64,000 nucleotides of DNA, taken from contig JAGPCT010000003.1 in assembly GCA_018057925.1 (NCBI GenBank), positions 1 to 64,000 on the forward strand. Direction: 5' to 3'. The translations under genes and the position numbers were made by a program. The notes under the pieces are model-generated. The model was not told where the DNA came from, ran no database searches, and saw nothing but the letters and a program-made list of their open reading frames with translations. This document shows, one piece after another, positions 42,549 through 52,043 of this stretch. Each line of letters begins with the position of its first letter. The stretch's first letter is position 1. The DNA comes from Saprospiraceae bacterium. GTDB lineage: Bacteria > Bacteroidota > Bacteroidia > Chitinophagales > Saprospiraceae.

Positions 42549-42567
42549 TACCTTTGGCTTAACTTTG
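42549..42567 (+). promoter_or_regulatory. Promoter region of cysS
   Basis: TACCTTTG (42549-42556) and TAACTTTG (42560-42567) both match the -7 consensus. A TTG 23 bases upstream of the first lies in the loop of the FKBP terminator. The start codon is 22-31 bases on. Confidence 0.5.
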
Positions 42568-42588
42568 CAGCCATTTTTAACGAAATAA

Positions 42589-44109
42589 ATGAATGATATG
42601 TCTTTCCGCCCTCTAAATATTTTCAATACACTGTCCGGTGAAAAAGAGCTTTTTCAACCACTATTGGAAGGCCGGGTCGGTATGTATGTTTGTGGACCTA
42701 CGGTTTACAATGATGTCCATCTGGGCAATTGCCGGACCTTTATAAGCTTTGATGTAGTGTATCGCTACTTATTGCATCTTGGATATAAAGTCAGATATGT
42801 TCGGAATATTACGGATGTGGGGCATCTGATAGGAGATGTCGATACAGGTGCTGAAGATAAAATAGGTCGGATAGCCCGTCTGGAACAATTGGAACCAATG
42901 GAGATCGTCCAAAAATATACCAATGGTTTTCATGATGTCATGTCTCTTTTTAACAACTTGAATCCAAATATCGAGCCATCCGCTACCGGCCATATCATCG
43001 AGCAAATAGAAATGGTTCAAAAAATTCTCGACAATGGGTTGGCATACGAAATGAATGGTTCTGTGTATTTTGATACAGTAAAATATGCCGAAACAACAGA
43101 CTCTTATGGCAAGTTGTCCGGTCGAGTTGTTGAAGAACTAATCAGTGAGAGTAGAGATAATTTGAAAAATCAGGATGAGAAAAAGCATCCAAGTGATTTT
43201 GCATTGTGGATTAAGGCGGATGAGCGCCATTTGATGAAGTGGCCTTCAAAATGGTCTATCGGATTTCCGGGGTGGCACTTGGAGTGCTCTGCGATGAGTA
43301 CCAAGTATTTAGGGCCTACATTCGACATTCATGGTGGAGGACAAGATTTGAAGTTTCCACACCATGAAAATGAAATAGCCCAAAATCAAGGAGCTTGTGG
43401 CACGACACCGGCACGGTACTGGATGCATGGTAACATGCTGTTGATGAACGGAAAAAAAATGTCCAAAAGCGACGGCAATTCCATCCTCCCTTTGGAGCTC
43501 ATAAGTGGTCAGAATGAAATATTTCCGGAGGCGTTTTCACCCATGGTATTGCGCTTCTTTATGATGCAAAGTCATTACCGAAGTACGCTTGACATTACTT
43601 TTGATGCCTTGAAAGCTGCTGAAAAGGGATTTAGTAAGATAAAAGACGCCTATAATTTAATTGCTAACTTGAAGACAATTACCGGAAATGATTCTATTCC
43701 AATTAATGCCTCTATTGAATCGGAGATAGAAGGAATGTATGAGGATATGAACAATGATTTTAATACACCGAAGGTTATTGCCAGAATCTTTGAACTTGTA
43801 TCTATCATCAATGTTTACCACAATAATCCCAATACGGATGGTGGCATGAATGAGCATTCTATTGCATTGCTTCAGAAAGCTTTCGATACCTTTGTTTCCG
43901 ATATAATGGGTATTAGACTCAAAGATGAGCTATCGTCCGACCAAGACAACTATACCGAGGGTTTGATGGATATTATCCTCGAATTAAGGGCAAAGGCTCG
44001 GGATAATAAGGATTGGCCTACGTCTGACCTTATCCGGGATAAATTGTCTTCCTTGAATATTCAAGTGAAAGATGGAAAGGAAGGTGTGACTTGGTCCACT
44101 TCTAAATAA
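42589..44109 (+). CDS. cysS: Cysteinyl-tRNA synthetase
   Basis: A 506-residue class I synthetase; an in-frame ATG nine bases later (MSFRPLNIFNTLSG) is also possible. The HIGH-like motif is TVYNDVHLGNCRT, the zinc ligands are in MYVCGPTVYND and WHLECSAMS with HHENE, and the KMSKS motif is GKKMSKSDGNS. A helical anticodon-binding tail ends YTEGLMDIILELRAKARDNK. It charges tRNA-Cys. The LysE gene follows after 24 bases. The zinc and signature residues are intact. Confidence 0.96.
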   Translation: MNDMSFRPLNIFNTLSGEKELFQPLLEGRVGMYVCGPTVYNDVHLGNCRTFISFDVVYRYLLHLGYKVRYVRNITDVGHLIGDVDTGAEDKIGRIARLEQLEPMEIVQKYTNGFHDVMSLFNNLNPNIEPSATGHIIEQIEMVQKILDNGLAYEMNGSVYFDTVKYAETTDSYGKLSGRVVEELISESRDNLKNQDEKKHPSDFALWIKADERHLMKWPSKWSIGFPGWHLECSAMSTKYLGPTFDIHGGGQDLKFPHHENEIAQNQGACGTTPARYWMHGNMLLMNGKKMSKSDGNSILPLELISGQNEIFPEAFSPMVLRFFMMQSHYRSTLDITFDALKAAEKGFSKIKDAYNLIANLKTITGNDSIPINASIESEIEGMYEDMNNDFNTPKVIARIFELVSIINVYHNNPNTDGGMNEHSIALLQKAFDTFVSDIMGIRLKDELSSDQDNYTEGLMDIILELRAKARDNKDWPTSDLIRDKLSSLNIQVKDGKEGVTWSTSK

Positions 44110-44133
44110 TTCAACGCATGAAAAAAGGGAAAT

Positions 44134-44760
44134 TTGTTTGATGCCATCATAGCGGGTGCAGTTTCGGGGATGATTTTAGGCTCATTGCCCGGCGGGGTTG
44201 TCTTTTCTGTGTTACAGCATAGTATAGACCTTGGATGGCGCAAAGGTATGGGCATAGCTTTAGGCGTTTTATTAAGCGACTTTTGCCTTATATTATTTGT
44301 CAACCTGAGTACCAGCGGCTTGGCATTGGTGGAAAAATACGATGCAGTCATCAGTTTGGCTGGCATAGGCTTATTGCTTATCCTTGGATTTATTAATATT
44401 TTTTCAAAAAAACAGACCGTTGTTTACCCCACTACTAAGATGGGAGGGCGCTTTTATTTGATTTCTTCCGGCTTTCTATTAAACACCTTGAATCCCGTTA
44501 ATTTCTTTATGTGGATGACTATAACGACTCAAATACAAACAAGCGATTACTTTAGCTACGAAAATCTATTGTTGTATTTCGCCGCAACCCTGATTATGAT
44601 ATTTACAACACTTTCAACCATTAGTTTTTTTGCTCAAAAGCTCCGCCGATGGCTGACTCCGGGACACATGAGGTATTTTAATATGGGGATTGGTATTATT
44701 TTTATCGGATTGGCAATCAAACTTGGATATACGGCATATCTTAAACATTTTGTAAATTAG
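44134..44760 (+). CDS. LysE-family amino acid exporter
   Basis: A 208-residue membrane protein starting at TTG (FDAIIAGAVSGMILG). Six helices are predicted, including AGAVSGMILGSLPGGVVFSV at the N-terminus (the conserved PGP-like turn is SLPGGV), GIALGVLLSDFCLILFVNL with the family Asp, and a C-terminal YFNMGIGIIFIGLAIKLG. The family exports amino acids such as lysine or threonine. It lies just after cysS. A short ATG frame at 44118 stops at once and is not the start. The substrate is unknown. Confidence 0.85.
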   Translation: MFDAIIAGAVSGMILGSLPGGVVFSVLQHSIDLGWRKGMGIALGVLLSDFCLILFVNLSTSGLALVEKYDAVISLAGIGLLLILGFINIFSKKQTVVYPTTKMGGRFYLISSGFLLNTLNPVNFFMWMTITTQIQTSDYFSYENLLLYFAATLIMIFTTLSTISFFAQKLRRWLTPGHMRYFNMGIGIIFIGLAIKLGYTAYLKHFVN

Positions 44761-44817
44761 CACCAATAGAATATCACAAGAGACGATTGAAACGTTTCAA
44801 ATGTTGAATCCACATAT

Positions 44818-45474
44818 ATGATGTTAAGATTAATATATTTTCTTCTTTTATGTTGCCCTTTGGTGAGTTTTGGTAACAATAATCCGCCCACACTGCGACT
44901 GGCATTGCTCAAGTACGCAGGAGGTGGTGATTGGTACAATGATGTCAATAGCCTAAAGAATCTCGCACTTTTTTGCAATCAAAAGATGGGGACCAACTTT
45001 GATCCCGATTATGTGACGGTAGAACCCGGGAGTGCGGAGCTTTTTGCAAATCCGATAACATATATGACCGGACATGGCAATGTTATTTTTTCTGACGCGG
45101 AGGCGCTCAACTTAAGGAAGTATTTAATAGGAGGCGGGTTTCTGATAATTAATGACGACTATGGAATGGATCCTTTCATAAGGCCGGCACTCAAGAAGGT
45201 TTTCCCAGAACTGTCTTTGGTTGAGATTCCCATCAATCATCCTGTATATCATACTTTGTTTCAATTTCGTGGCGGCATGCCCAAGATTCATGAGCACGAC
45301 AACAAGCCTGCCCAAGGATATGGGCTTTTCTGGGAAGGTCGTTTGGTGGCACTTTATAACTTTGAATCTGACTTAGGCGACGGCTGGGACGACATACATA
45401 ACGACCCTTTTGAATTAAGACTTAAGGCCTTACAGATGGGAGCCAATATCGTTAAGTACGCCTTTGAGAAATAA
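44818..45474 (+). CDS. DUF4159-domain exported protein
   Basis: A 218-residue protein with a signal peptide (FLLLCCPLVSFG). The DUF4159 domain starts ALLKYAGGGDWYNDVNSLKN and includes YMTGHGNVIFSDAEALNLRK, GGFLIINDDYGMDPFIRPAL and GGMPKIHEHDNKPAQG. The fold resembles the class I glutamine amidotransferase-like domain, and the family has no known function. It is probably exported. The MmcQ gene follows after 14 bases, so these two and the next oxidoreductase gene may form one transcript. Confidence 0.88.
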   Translation: MMLRLIYFLLLCCPLVSFGNNNPPTLRLALLKYAGGGDWYNDVNSLKNLALFCNQKMGTNFDPDYVTVEPGSAELFANPITYMTGHGNVIFSDAEALNLRKYLIGGGFLIINDDYGMDPFIRPALKKVFPELSLVEIPINHPVYHTLFQFRGGMPKIHEHDNKPAQGYGLFWEGRLVALYNFESDLGDGWDDIHNDPFELRLKALQMGANIVKYAFEK

Positions 45475-45488
45475 AGAATTCTTAAAAG

Positions 45489-45860
45489 ATGAATGTTGAA
45501 GAATTGAACGAATATTGCCTTACAAAACCTTTTACAGCGACATCGTGCCCTTTTGGTCCCGATACACTGGTCTTTAAAGTCTTTGATAAGATTTTCGCTT
45601 TGACCGGATTGGATGAGATTCAATTGAGTGTGAATCTGAAATGCCGACCCGAGTATGCCATAGAACTTAGAGAGCGTTATCCGGCCATAGTTCCGGGATA
45701 TCACATGAATAAAAAGATGTGGAATACAGTGTATGCCGATGAATTGATGGATGATAACTTACTAAAACATCTTATCAATCACTCTTATCTTGAAGTTGTA
45801 AATGGATTGCCCAAAAAGTATAGAGAACAAGTTGAAGCCGCACTTGAAAATGGAGAATAA
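45489..45860 (+). CDS. MmcQ/YjbR-family protein
   Basis: A 123-residue protein with the YjbR/CyaY-like fold: YCLTKPFTATSCPFGPDTLV, FKVFDKIFALTGLDEIQLSV, LRERYPAIVPGYHMNKKMWN and DDNLLKHLINHSYLEVVNGL. It has no known biochemical activity; a DNA-binding role was proposed for the fold. The last 11 bases overlap the start of the FAD oxidoreductase gene. Confidence 0.88.
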   Translation: MNVEELNEYCLTKPFTATSCPFGPDTLVFKVFDKIFALTGLDEIQLSVNLKCRPEYAIELRERYPAIVPGYHMNKKMWNTVYADELMDDNLLKHLINHSYLEVVNGLPKKYREQVEAALENGE

Positions 45861-46902
45861 GCCACAGATATTAATTGTTGGACAAGGTCTGGCAGGGACA
45901 GTCCTTCACTTTTCTTTGAAACAAAGGGGTATATCGGCAATGATAATGGATGGGGATCTGCCCGGCAAGTCATCGGCTGCGGCTGCCGGTATTATCAACC
46001 CTATTACCGGACCTAAGTACCAGAAAAGCTGGAACTACGATGCGTTGATGGATTCTTTTGTGCCTTTTTATAAGGATTTGGAGACCTATGTTGGAAAGAA
46101 TATATTTCATCCAATGAAGATGTTCCGATACCTGTCCAATCTCGAACAAATTAACCGATGGATATTTAATGCCGACCGAGAAAGTGGTGTTGCATGCCAT
46201 GGCGAATTTGTAAAAAGTCTGGAAGAATACCCACCTAAAAGTGGAGATGGCACATGGGCTGAAGTATTGAATGCCTACAGGCTTGACTTTGACTGCTTAT
46301 TTCCGATGTATCGAAAGAAACTTGAAGAAGAAAATCTGTTTATCCATGAATCTATGGATTATAGCAAGATTGAAGAAAAATCAGGATTACTGACATATCA
46401 AGGAATAGAGTATGACTTGATGCTGTTCTGTGAAGGGTTTCGCATCGGTGAAAATCCGTATTTCAACTATCTACCCGTCATACCCGCAAAAGGTGAAGCT
46501 TTGCTTATTAAAAGAAAATCGGATCTTCATTTTATGGCAAAAAATAACTGTATGATGACGCACTGGAATGATGACCTCGTATGGTATGGCGCCACTATGG
46601 ATAACAAAATAACTGACTTCATGCCGAATGAAGACTCTATTGATTTTTTGACAGAAAATTATAAGGAAGATTTTGGCGAAGAACCCAAACTTGAAAGGCT
46701 AATATCTGGTGTTAGACCGACTTCGCGCGACAGACGACCGATTATTGGAAAGCATCCGAAATATACCGGGATAGCGATATTGAATGGCTTAGGTACAAAA
46801 GGTACATCCCTGGCTCCATATTCTGCAGCACTTTTTGTCGATAATCTATTAAATGATAAAGAATTGCCTTCAGAATTAGATGTGGCGAGATTTGCCTATT
46901 AA
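45850..46902 (+). CDS. FAD-dependent oxidoreductase (DAO family)
   Basis: A 350-residue protein starting MENKPQILIVGQGLAGTVLH, where the ATG overlaps the MmcQ stop; the frame extends further upstream but that part overlaps MmcQ. The FAD-binding motif is IVGQGLAGTVLHFSLKQRG and the second conserved region is SSAAAAGIINPITGPKY. The C-terminal GVRPTSRDRRPIIGKHPKY and NGLGTKGTSLAPYSAALF are typical of D-amino-acid-oxidase-like enzymes. The substrate is unknown; glycine, proline or glycerol-3-phosphate-type substrates are possible. The translational overlap suggests co-regulation with MmcQ. Confidence 0.88.
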   Translation: MENKPQILIVGQGLAGTVLHFSLKQRGISAMIMDGDLPGKSSAAAAGIINPITGPKYQKSWNYDALMDSFVPFYKDLETYVGKNIFHPMKMFRYLSNLEQINRWIFNADRESGVACHGEFVKSLEEYPPKSGDGTWAEVLNAYRLDFDCLFPMYRKKLEEENLFIHESMDYSKIEEKSGLLTYQGIEYDLMLFCEGFRIGENPYFNYLPVIPAKGEALLIKRKSDLHFMAKNNCMMTHWNDDLVWYGATMDNKITDFMPNEDSIDFLTENYKEDFGEEPKLERLISGVRPTSRDRRPIIGKHPKYTGIAILNGLGTKGTSLAPYSAALFVDNLLNDKELPSELDVARFAY

Positions 46903-47010
46903 TTCAGAATTCATATTAAAGGTTTTGAAAAGCTGTATAATGCTGATTATGAGTAGTATCCCGATGTGTGAATCGTTTTCGCATTTGTCTATTGCGGAAT
47001 TTAGGTTAAA
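46901..47010. repeat. Intergenic element with imperfect TTAA-type inverted ends, copy B
   Basis: This copy of about 110 bases runs from TTAATTCAGAATTC to GGAATTTAGGTTAA and shares the core with copy A (about 50 of 60 core bases match by eye), lacking its central 40-base segment. It lies between two convergent genes, and its right end supplies the TAA stop of the leftward TapB-like gene. Confidence 0.7.
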
Positions 47011-47710
47011 AAGTACGAACCAGCTCTGAATAGGAAACAAGCTTGCCCTTGCGATAAATCTCTGTCTTTATTTCCTTGAAATCATTCGGTAATATATAGC
47101 TTATTGTTTGATACTCAAACGAAACAGGGATAATCGATACCATTTTCATCTTGATATCAGAACTAATTTTAAAGACATCAAAAGTTCCCAATGGAATGGT
47201 TATTTTTTCTTTTCCGATGACTTTTCTATTGGTAATATTTAAGTCGAACGTAATTTGTAATGAAGATGAAGAACCTATACCATGTAAATTAGCGTCGGGC
47301 AATACTTGGTTTTCCTTGAGGTTTGCCGGAATTTCAATCCCCTTTCCGGTGAATGTCATATTGTAATCCTTCAGCATTTGTTTTTGTTCGTCAGAGATCA
47401 TCGACTTCGAATCGATAATAATTTGATTACCGCTGCATTTAGCGGTATAGGAGCTTGTTCCGTTGGTTTTGCCTTTACTTGTTTTGGAATCGATTTCAAT
47501 GTCAAGAACACTGAATTCATCTTCTGTACGAATCTCTTTGAAAGTAACAACAGTTGAGCCTTGTATTTTCCCTTTTGCACTATAAGACGCCGTTTCGTAG
47601 CCACTTCCTTTTTTGACCTCTACGCCCATGCATGACTGACTCGATAAAGTAGTGGTCCATAATAGAACAACAAAAGCAAAGCATAATAAGGACTTCAAAT
47701 GTAATTTCAT
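47006..47710 (-). CDS. Exported TapB/DUF3108-like beta protein
   Basis: A 234-residue protein with a signal peptide (FAFVVLLWTTTLSSQ). The mature part is nearly all beta strands (SYSAKGKIQGSTVVTFKEIR, KVIGKEKITIPLGTFDVFKI, KMKMVSIIPVSFEYQTISYI). It resembles the TapB/DUF3108 envelope proteins, an uncertain match. Its TAA stop is made by the end of intergenic element copy B. Function unknown. Confidence 0.65.
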   Translation of the reverse strand: MKLHLKSLLCFAFVVLLWTTTLSSQSCMGVEVKKGSGYETASYSAKGKIQGSTVVTFKEIRTEDEFSVLDIEIDSKTSKGKTNGTSSYTAKCSGNQIIIDSKSMISDEQKQMLKDYNMTFTGKGIEIPANLKENQVLPDANLHGIGSSSSLQITFDLNITNRKVIGKEKITIPLGTFDVFKISSDIKMKMVSIIPVSFEYQTISYILPNDFKEIKTEIYRKGKLVSYSELVRTF

Positions 47711-47760
47711 TTTTTAGCTTTATTTCTTTTACAATTTAAAAATGTAGTATTTGGAGTGGA

Positions 47761-49044
47761 TTAAGCCGGATCTGCTTCCGTAACTAATACTTTATCAATC
47801 TTACTTTTATCTAAATCTAATATCTCAAAAGTATAAATGCCTTCTGTAAATTTATCGCCTACTTCCGGCATCTTGCCCAGTTTTTCGATGACATAACCGG
47901 CAATAGTTGTATAATCAATGTCTTCGTGGAAAAATTCATCGATATAAATCTGATCTCTCAATTCATCTATACGGTAGGAGCCATCAACCAGATATGAACC
48001 ATCTTCACGTTTAAAAATCATAATCTCTTCTTCCTCCTCCAAATCAGGAAGGCTTCCAAAAATATTTTCCGTTAAATCATGTAGCGTAATGATTCCTTCT
48101 ACAGACCCATGTTCATTGATTACAACACCGAAATACCGTCTTTCTTTTCTGAATTGTTCCAAAATCTTTAGTGACGTCAATGTTTCAGGTATTAAAACAG
48201 CCGGATGCAGTAGATTTTGGATATCATATCCCGGTTTATTGCGCTGCATAAGATAGTCTTTTAGATTGACCACACCCAGAATGTTATCTAAACTATCATC
48301 ACACACCGGAAACTTAGTCAAGCCACTTTCCATAATGTCCGAATGGATTTCTTCACTCGATTCACTGATGTCAAGCCATACGACTTCATTTCGAGGCGTC
48401 ATGATACTATATGCTTTACGATCGGCAAATCTGAATATATTATGAATCAGTTCACTTTCCTTGTTGTCGATAGTACCATCTTCATTGGCCATCTTAACCA
48501 TCATTTTTATTTCATCCTCTGAGACGATGTCACCATCATTATCTTTGAGAAAAAATATTTTAGATAAGAGCTTGGTTGATATACCCAAAAACCAAACTAT
48601 CGGATAGGTTATTTTGGTGAAATATTTAATAAAAGGTGCAACCGCCACAGCGATATCTTCAGCAAACAGCAATCCTATCTTCTTTGGAATCAATTCACCT
48701 ATAACTATGCTAAAATAGGTGATGACACTGATGATGATACCAAGTGAGACGGAATGAGCATAAGGCGCAAGCCACGAAAAGTTGATTAAGTACTTTTCAA
48801 GATCCGAAGCAAATGCCTGTCCTCCATATACACCGGCTAATATCCCGATTAAAGTAATCCCAACTTGAATCGCTGATAAAAATTTATCGGGATTATCAAT
48901 AAGTTGTAAAACTAAAACCGCATTTTTGTTGCCTTTACTGGCTTTCTCTGCTAAGCGGGCTTTTTTTGATGAGACTAACGCCATTTCACACATGGCAAAT
49001 ATGCCATTTAATAGCATCAGTCCCAGAATTATCGATACTTCCAT
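47761..49044 (-). CDS. CNNM/CorC-type membrane protein with CBS pair
   Basis: A 427-residue protein. The N-terminal CNNM domain (about 1-190) has four hydrophobic segments starting ILGLMLLNGIFAMCEMALVS, with the family motif IQVGITLIGILAGVYGG. Two CBS repeats follow (YSIMTPRNEVVWLDISESSE and FRKERRYFGVVINEHGSVEG), and the CorC-HlyC domain ends YTFEILDLDKSKIDKVLVTE. Such proteins are implicated in magnesium or cobalt efflux in bacteria. It is a solo leftward gene. A TACATTTG element lies 57 bases upstream. Confidence 0.88.
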   Translation of the reverse strand: MEVSIILGLMLLNGIFAMCEMALVSSKKARLAEKASKGNKNAVLVLQLIDNPDKFLSAIQVGITLIGILAGVYGGQAFASDLEKYLINFSWLAPYAHSVSLGIIISVITYFSIVIGELIPKKIGLLFAEDIAVAVAPFIKYFTKITYPIVWFLGISTKLLSKIFFLKDNDGDIVSEDEIKMMVKMANEDGTIDNKESELIHNIFRFADRKAYSIMTPRNEVVWLDISESSEEIHSDIMESGLTKFPVCDDSLDNILGVVNLKDYLMQRNKPGYDIQNLLHPAVLIPETLTSLKILEQFRKERRYFGVVINEHGSVEGIITLHDLTENIFGSLPDLEEEEEIMIFKREDGSYLVDGSYRIDELRDQIYIDEFFHEDIDYTTIAGYVIEKLGKMPEVGDKFTEGIYTFEILDLDKSKIDKVLVTEADPA

Positions 49045-49100
49045 TTATTGTTGTTAACAAAACCCATTCCCCTCATTTATTGCAATTATCTCTAAAAATG

Positions 49101-49108
49101 CAAATGTA
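49101..49108 (-). promoter_or_regulatory. TAnnTTTG -7 element of the CorC-type gene
   Basis: The minus strand reads TACATTTG 57 bases before the ATG at 49044. The rest of 49045-49279 has no gene. Confidence 0.4.
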
Positions 49109-49279
49109 ATATAATTTGAATTATATTTTGATATTTTGCTCAATTGGTGCGCCTTTCCGCAATATTTTATTTGTAATTATACCGGATTGTTCTGTAAACC
49201 ATTTTATTCGTGCAGCGCAAAGGATTATTTATCCCAATTCATTTTAAAGGAAACACTAAGCCTTTAAGAGAAATGTAGG

Positions 49280-51910
49280 TTAAATTTGCTTTATTCTCAA
49301 TACATTCAGAAAACTATGCCCTTTTCGTTTGACAAATTCAATTCGGATTTGATGATTTGTATTTTTAAAGGAAATAGTTCTTTTGATGGCACTATTTGCC
49401 TTTCCTTGAGATAGGATATAAGGCGAAAAGCCACTCCAATATAGTTTGCCATTGACCACGATATCAAATGTATTTACTTCAGGAGACAAAGATTTTTCTT
49501 CCAATGTTGCTGCTTTTATCGATGATGGAAACAAATCTGCGAAATGTAATTCAATTTCATATTGGCCGGGGGGTGCATCTATTTGATATGCACTGATATC
49601 TTGACGCATAGTTTGATACAGCGGAGTGTTGTCGGTGCCTCCGATTGTCGCCGTTGTGCCTATCCGCCCCGGATTGCGCCTAAAAATGCTTCCATCTAAA
49701 TAACCCCAACTCCCTTTATTATAGGGTTGATCCGGATGCCATGTAACACCTGTTGAAGCATCGAAATAAGAACAATTGCTTCCGACATTGATTCCTAAAT
49801 CCCATTTTTTTTCTTTAAGTATAGAAGTACTAAGAGGCGAAAAGGCCACCTGTATCGTCATGCTGTCAAATGCTGTATTTTGATGTGCATCCAGACCAAT
49901 AGCTTGAATACTGTTTTTTCCACCGGATAGTTGAATGTTCCATATAGCATGACAATTATCAATTTCTTTTTTGGCCAACCATTTACCATTCACCTTTAGT
50001 TGAACAAATGGCTGATTGGAATATACCTTAAGAGGGATGGTTATACTGTCTCCATCATTTACCAGATTGCGCTTCTTCCAATCATCAGATGCAATGTGTA
50101 CCATAGCTGTGTCTTTGCGCAGGAATGCCTGATAATAATAATAAATATCCTTGGGTGTTCGATCATTATATACAAGTCCCTTGTTATTGGTCTGTGGCAT
50201 GGATTCCTGTCTGGTTGCTACATTGAAGTCGATAAAGTTCCATTCAGCCGCACCTATTATGTACTTTCGTTTCACTATTTCGGGAAGATAATGCTCCATA
50301 TAAAGTTGTTGATACTCAATTGAAAAGTCAAAGGTCTCCGGGCGTAATGAGTGTAATCGCTGGTCTGAGCCTGCGCCAAATTCGCTGATAATCATAGGTC
50401 TGTCCGGATACTTTTGAAAATCTTCATCCGTATATTTTTCAAAATCACTAAAGCCACCGACGTACCAGCCTTGATACAGATTCCATCCCATCACATCGGT
50501 CACTTCTGTCAGACCTATATCGTTATTAACGGTGCTTCCGCCACATGCCATAACAGAAAGTCGGCTTTTATCCTCTTGTTTAAGAAGATCTTCAAGGTGT
50601 TTAGCTAATTCTACCGTCTTTTTGAAATAGGATTGCCATTCTTCCTTGGCAACCCGGTAATATACCTGATTAATAGTTTCGTTCATATAGCCCCAAAATA
50701 CAACGGAAGGATGATTGTAATGCTGGCGTACCATTTCCTTTAGCTGTGTCTCACAATTAATCCTAAATGTAACATTGTCCGCAATAATATCAACAATTGG
50801 AATTTCCTCCCAGACGATGAGTCCAAGGCTGTCACACAAGTGGAGAACGGTCTCATCCTGTGGATAATGAGCGAGGCGAAGGAAGTTGGCGCCCATCGAT
50901 TTTATCAAATGGACATCTCTATAATGAACCCATTGTGGTACAGCGATGCCATACGGGTATTGATCTTGATGCCTATTGGTACCCAATAGCTTTAAAGGCT
51001 CACCATTCAACATAAATCCATTCTTGGTATCGACACTAAACCATCGTAAACCCACTGATTGAGTGATTTCATCTAAAATAATTTCTCCTTGTACGATTTG
51101 GACAATGGCTTTATATAAATGCGGCGAGCCGGGACTCCATAGCTTTGGGTCTTGGATTTCGATAGGAAGTGTGTTCCAATTGCCGGAGTTGTTCTTAGTA
51201 AGTTGGGTTGAGGCAACAAGTTTTTTTTCGTCTAATAAACTTACTTTGATATCTAAAGGTATATTTTTCGGATTTTTCAAACGACCACTAATTTCAACTT
51301 TAGCCAAGGATTTTGAAATCTGCGGAGTTGAAATAAATATCCCGGATGAACCATAATTGTCCATGTCGAAATGAATTGGATTCAATGCGATTAGGTGAAC
51401 ATATCGATAAATACCTCCAAATATTGTAAAGTCGCCATTTAATGGCGGTATGTTGATGTTTCTGTTATCTACTTTGACCGTCAGAATATTGGAATTATTG
51501 AGATAATTCTTTGGCAAATGAACCATAAAAGCGGTATATCCGCCACTATGTATATTGAGGAGATGACCGTTCAAATAAACTTCTGCAAAAGAATTGACGG
51601 CATCAAATCTTAGGTAAAGCTCTTTATTTATCATAGTGACAGGAATAGTAAAAATTTTGCGATACCAATATGCACTTCGATCGTATTGCCATTGATGGTA
51701 GGCATCTTGATTCCAGGTATGTGGAATATCGACCGACTGCCATTGCCCATCGTGGGCAGTCTTTATATCTGATTGATGAAGAAATTGCCAATCATCATTG
51801 AAGAGCTGTGTTAAGCGTTGGGCAGATGTATTTGTCGAATAAAATAAAAATGATAAAATGAAAATTGCAAGATTCAGAGTGGTAGTTAATTGTTGTGGCA
51901 AGCTTTTCAT
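49280..51910 (-). CDS. Family 2 glycoside hydrolase with C-terminal malectin-like domain
   Basis: An 876-residue exported enzyme. A signal peptide ends near STNTSAQ. The GH2 sugar-binding domain covers about 35-190 (DIPHTWNQDAYHQWQYDRSA), an immunoglobulin-like domain about 195-290, and the TIM barrel about 295-600 with acid/base Glu411 (FWGYMNETINQ) and nucleophile Glu510 (MIISEFGAGSD). After a linker, a malectin-type domain (about 700-876) has FDIVVNGKLYWSGFSPYILS and ends FLNVLRIKQI. GH2 covers beta-galactosidases, mannosidases and glucuronidases; the specificity is unknown. It lacks a T9SS signal. Confidence 0.93.
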   Translation of the reverse strand: MKSLPQQLTTTLNLAIFILSFLFYSTNTSAQRLTQLFNDDWQFLHQSDIKTAHDGQWQSVDIPHTWNQDAYHQWQYDRSAYWYRKIFTIPVTMINKELYLRFDAVNSFAEVYLNGHLLNIHSGGYTAFMVHLPKNYLNNSNILTVKVDNRNINIPPLNGDFTIFGGIYRYVHLIALNPIHFDMDNYGSSGIFISTPQISKSLAKVEISGRLKNPKNIPLDIKVSLLDEKKLVASTQLTKNNSGNWNTLPIEIQDPKLWSPGSPHLYKAIVQIVQGEIILDEITQSVGLRWFSVDTKNGFMLNGEPLKLLGTNRHQDQYPYGIAVPQWVHYRDVHLIKSMGANFLRLAHYPQDETVLHLCDSLGLIVWEEIPIVDIIADNVTFRINCETQLKEMVRQHYNHPSVVFWGYMNETINQVYYRVAKEEWQSYFKKTVELAKHLEDLLKQEDKSRLSVMACGGSTVNNDIGLTEVTDVMGWNLYQGWYVGGFSDFEKYTDEDFQKYPDRPMIISEFGAGSDQRLHSLRPETFDFSIEYQQLYMEHYLPEIVKRKYIIGAAEWNFIDFNVATRQESMPQTNNKGLVYNDRTPKDIYYYYQAFLRKDTAMVHIASDDWKKRNLVNDGDSITIPLKVYSNQPFVQLKVNGKWLAKKEIDNCHAIWNIQLSGGKNSIQAIGLDAHQNTAFDSMTIQVAFSPLSTSILKEKKWDLGINVGSNCSYFDASTGVTWHPDQPYNKGSWGYLDGSIFRRNPGRIGTTATIGGTDNTPLYQTMRQDISAYQIDAPPGQYEIELHFADLFPSSIKAATLEEKSLSPEVNTFDIVVNGKLYWSGFSPYILSQGKANSAIKRTISFKNTNHQIRIEFVKRKGHSFLNVLRIKQI

Positions 51911-51936
51911 GATAAAATATTTTTAAACAGAAAATT

Positions 51937-51944
51937 CAAAATTA
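51937..51944 (-). promoter_or_regulatory. TAnnTTTG -7 element of the GH2 gene
   Basis: The minus strand reads TAATTTTG 27 bases before the ATG. No -33 partner is evident. Confidence 0.4.
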
Positions 51945-52043
51945 TAAAAAAATCTACTCTTAGGGCGTTAATGTATCCTTATTCTTTACTTTTAGAAGTA
52001 GCAATTATCTTTTTTCATTATTATTGTATCAAAATTTTTCGAC

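Noticed and set aside
44118-44141. ATG start for the LysE gene at 44118
   Set aside because: That frame ends after seven codons; the real frame begins at the TTG at 44134.
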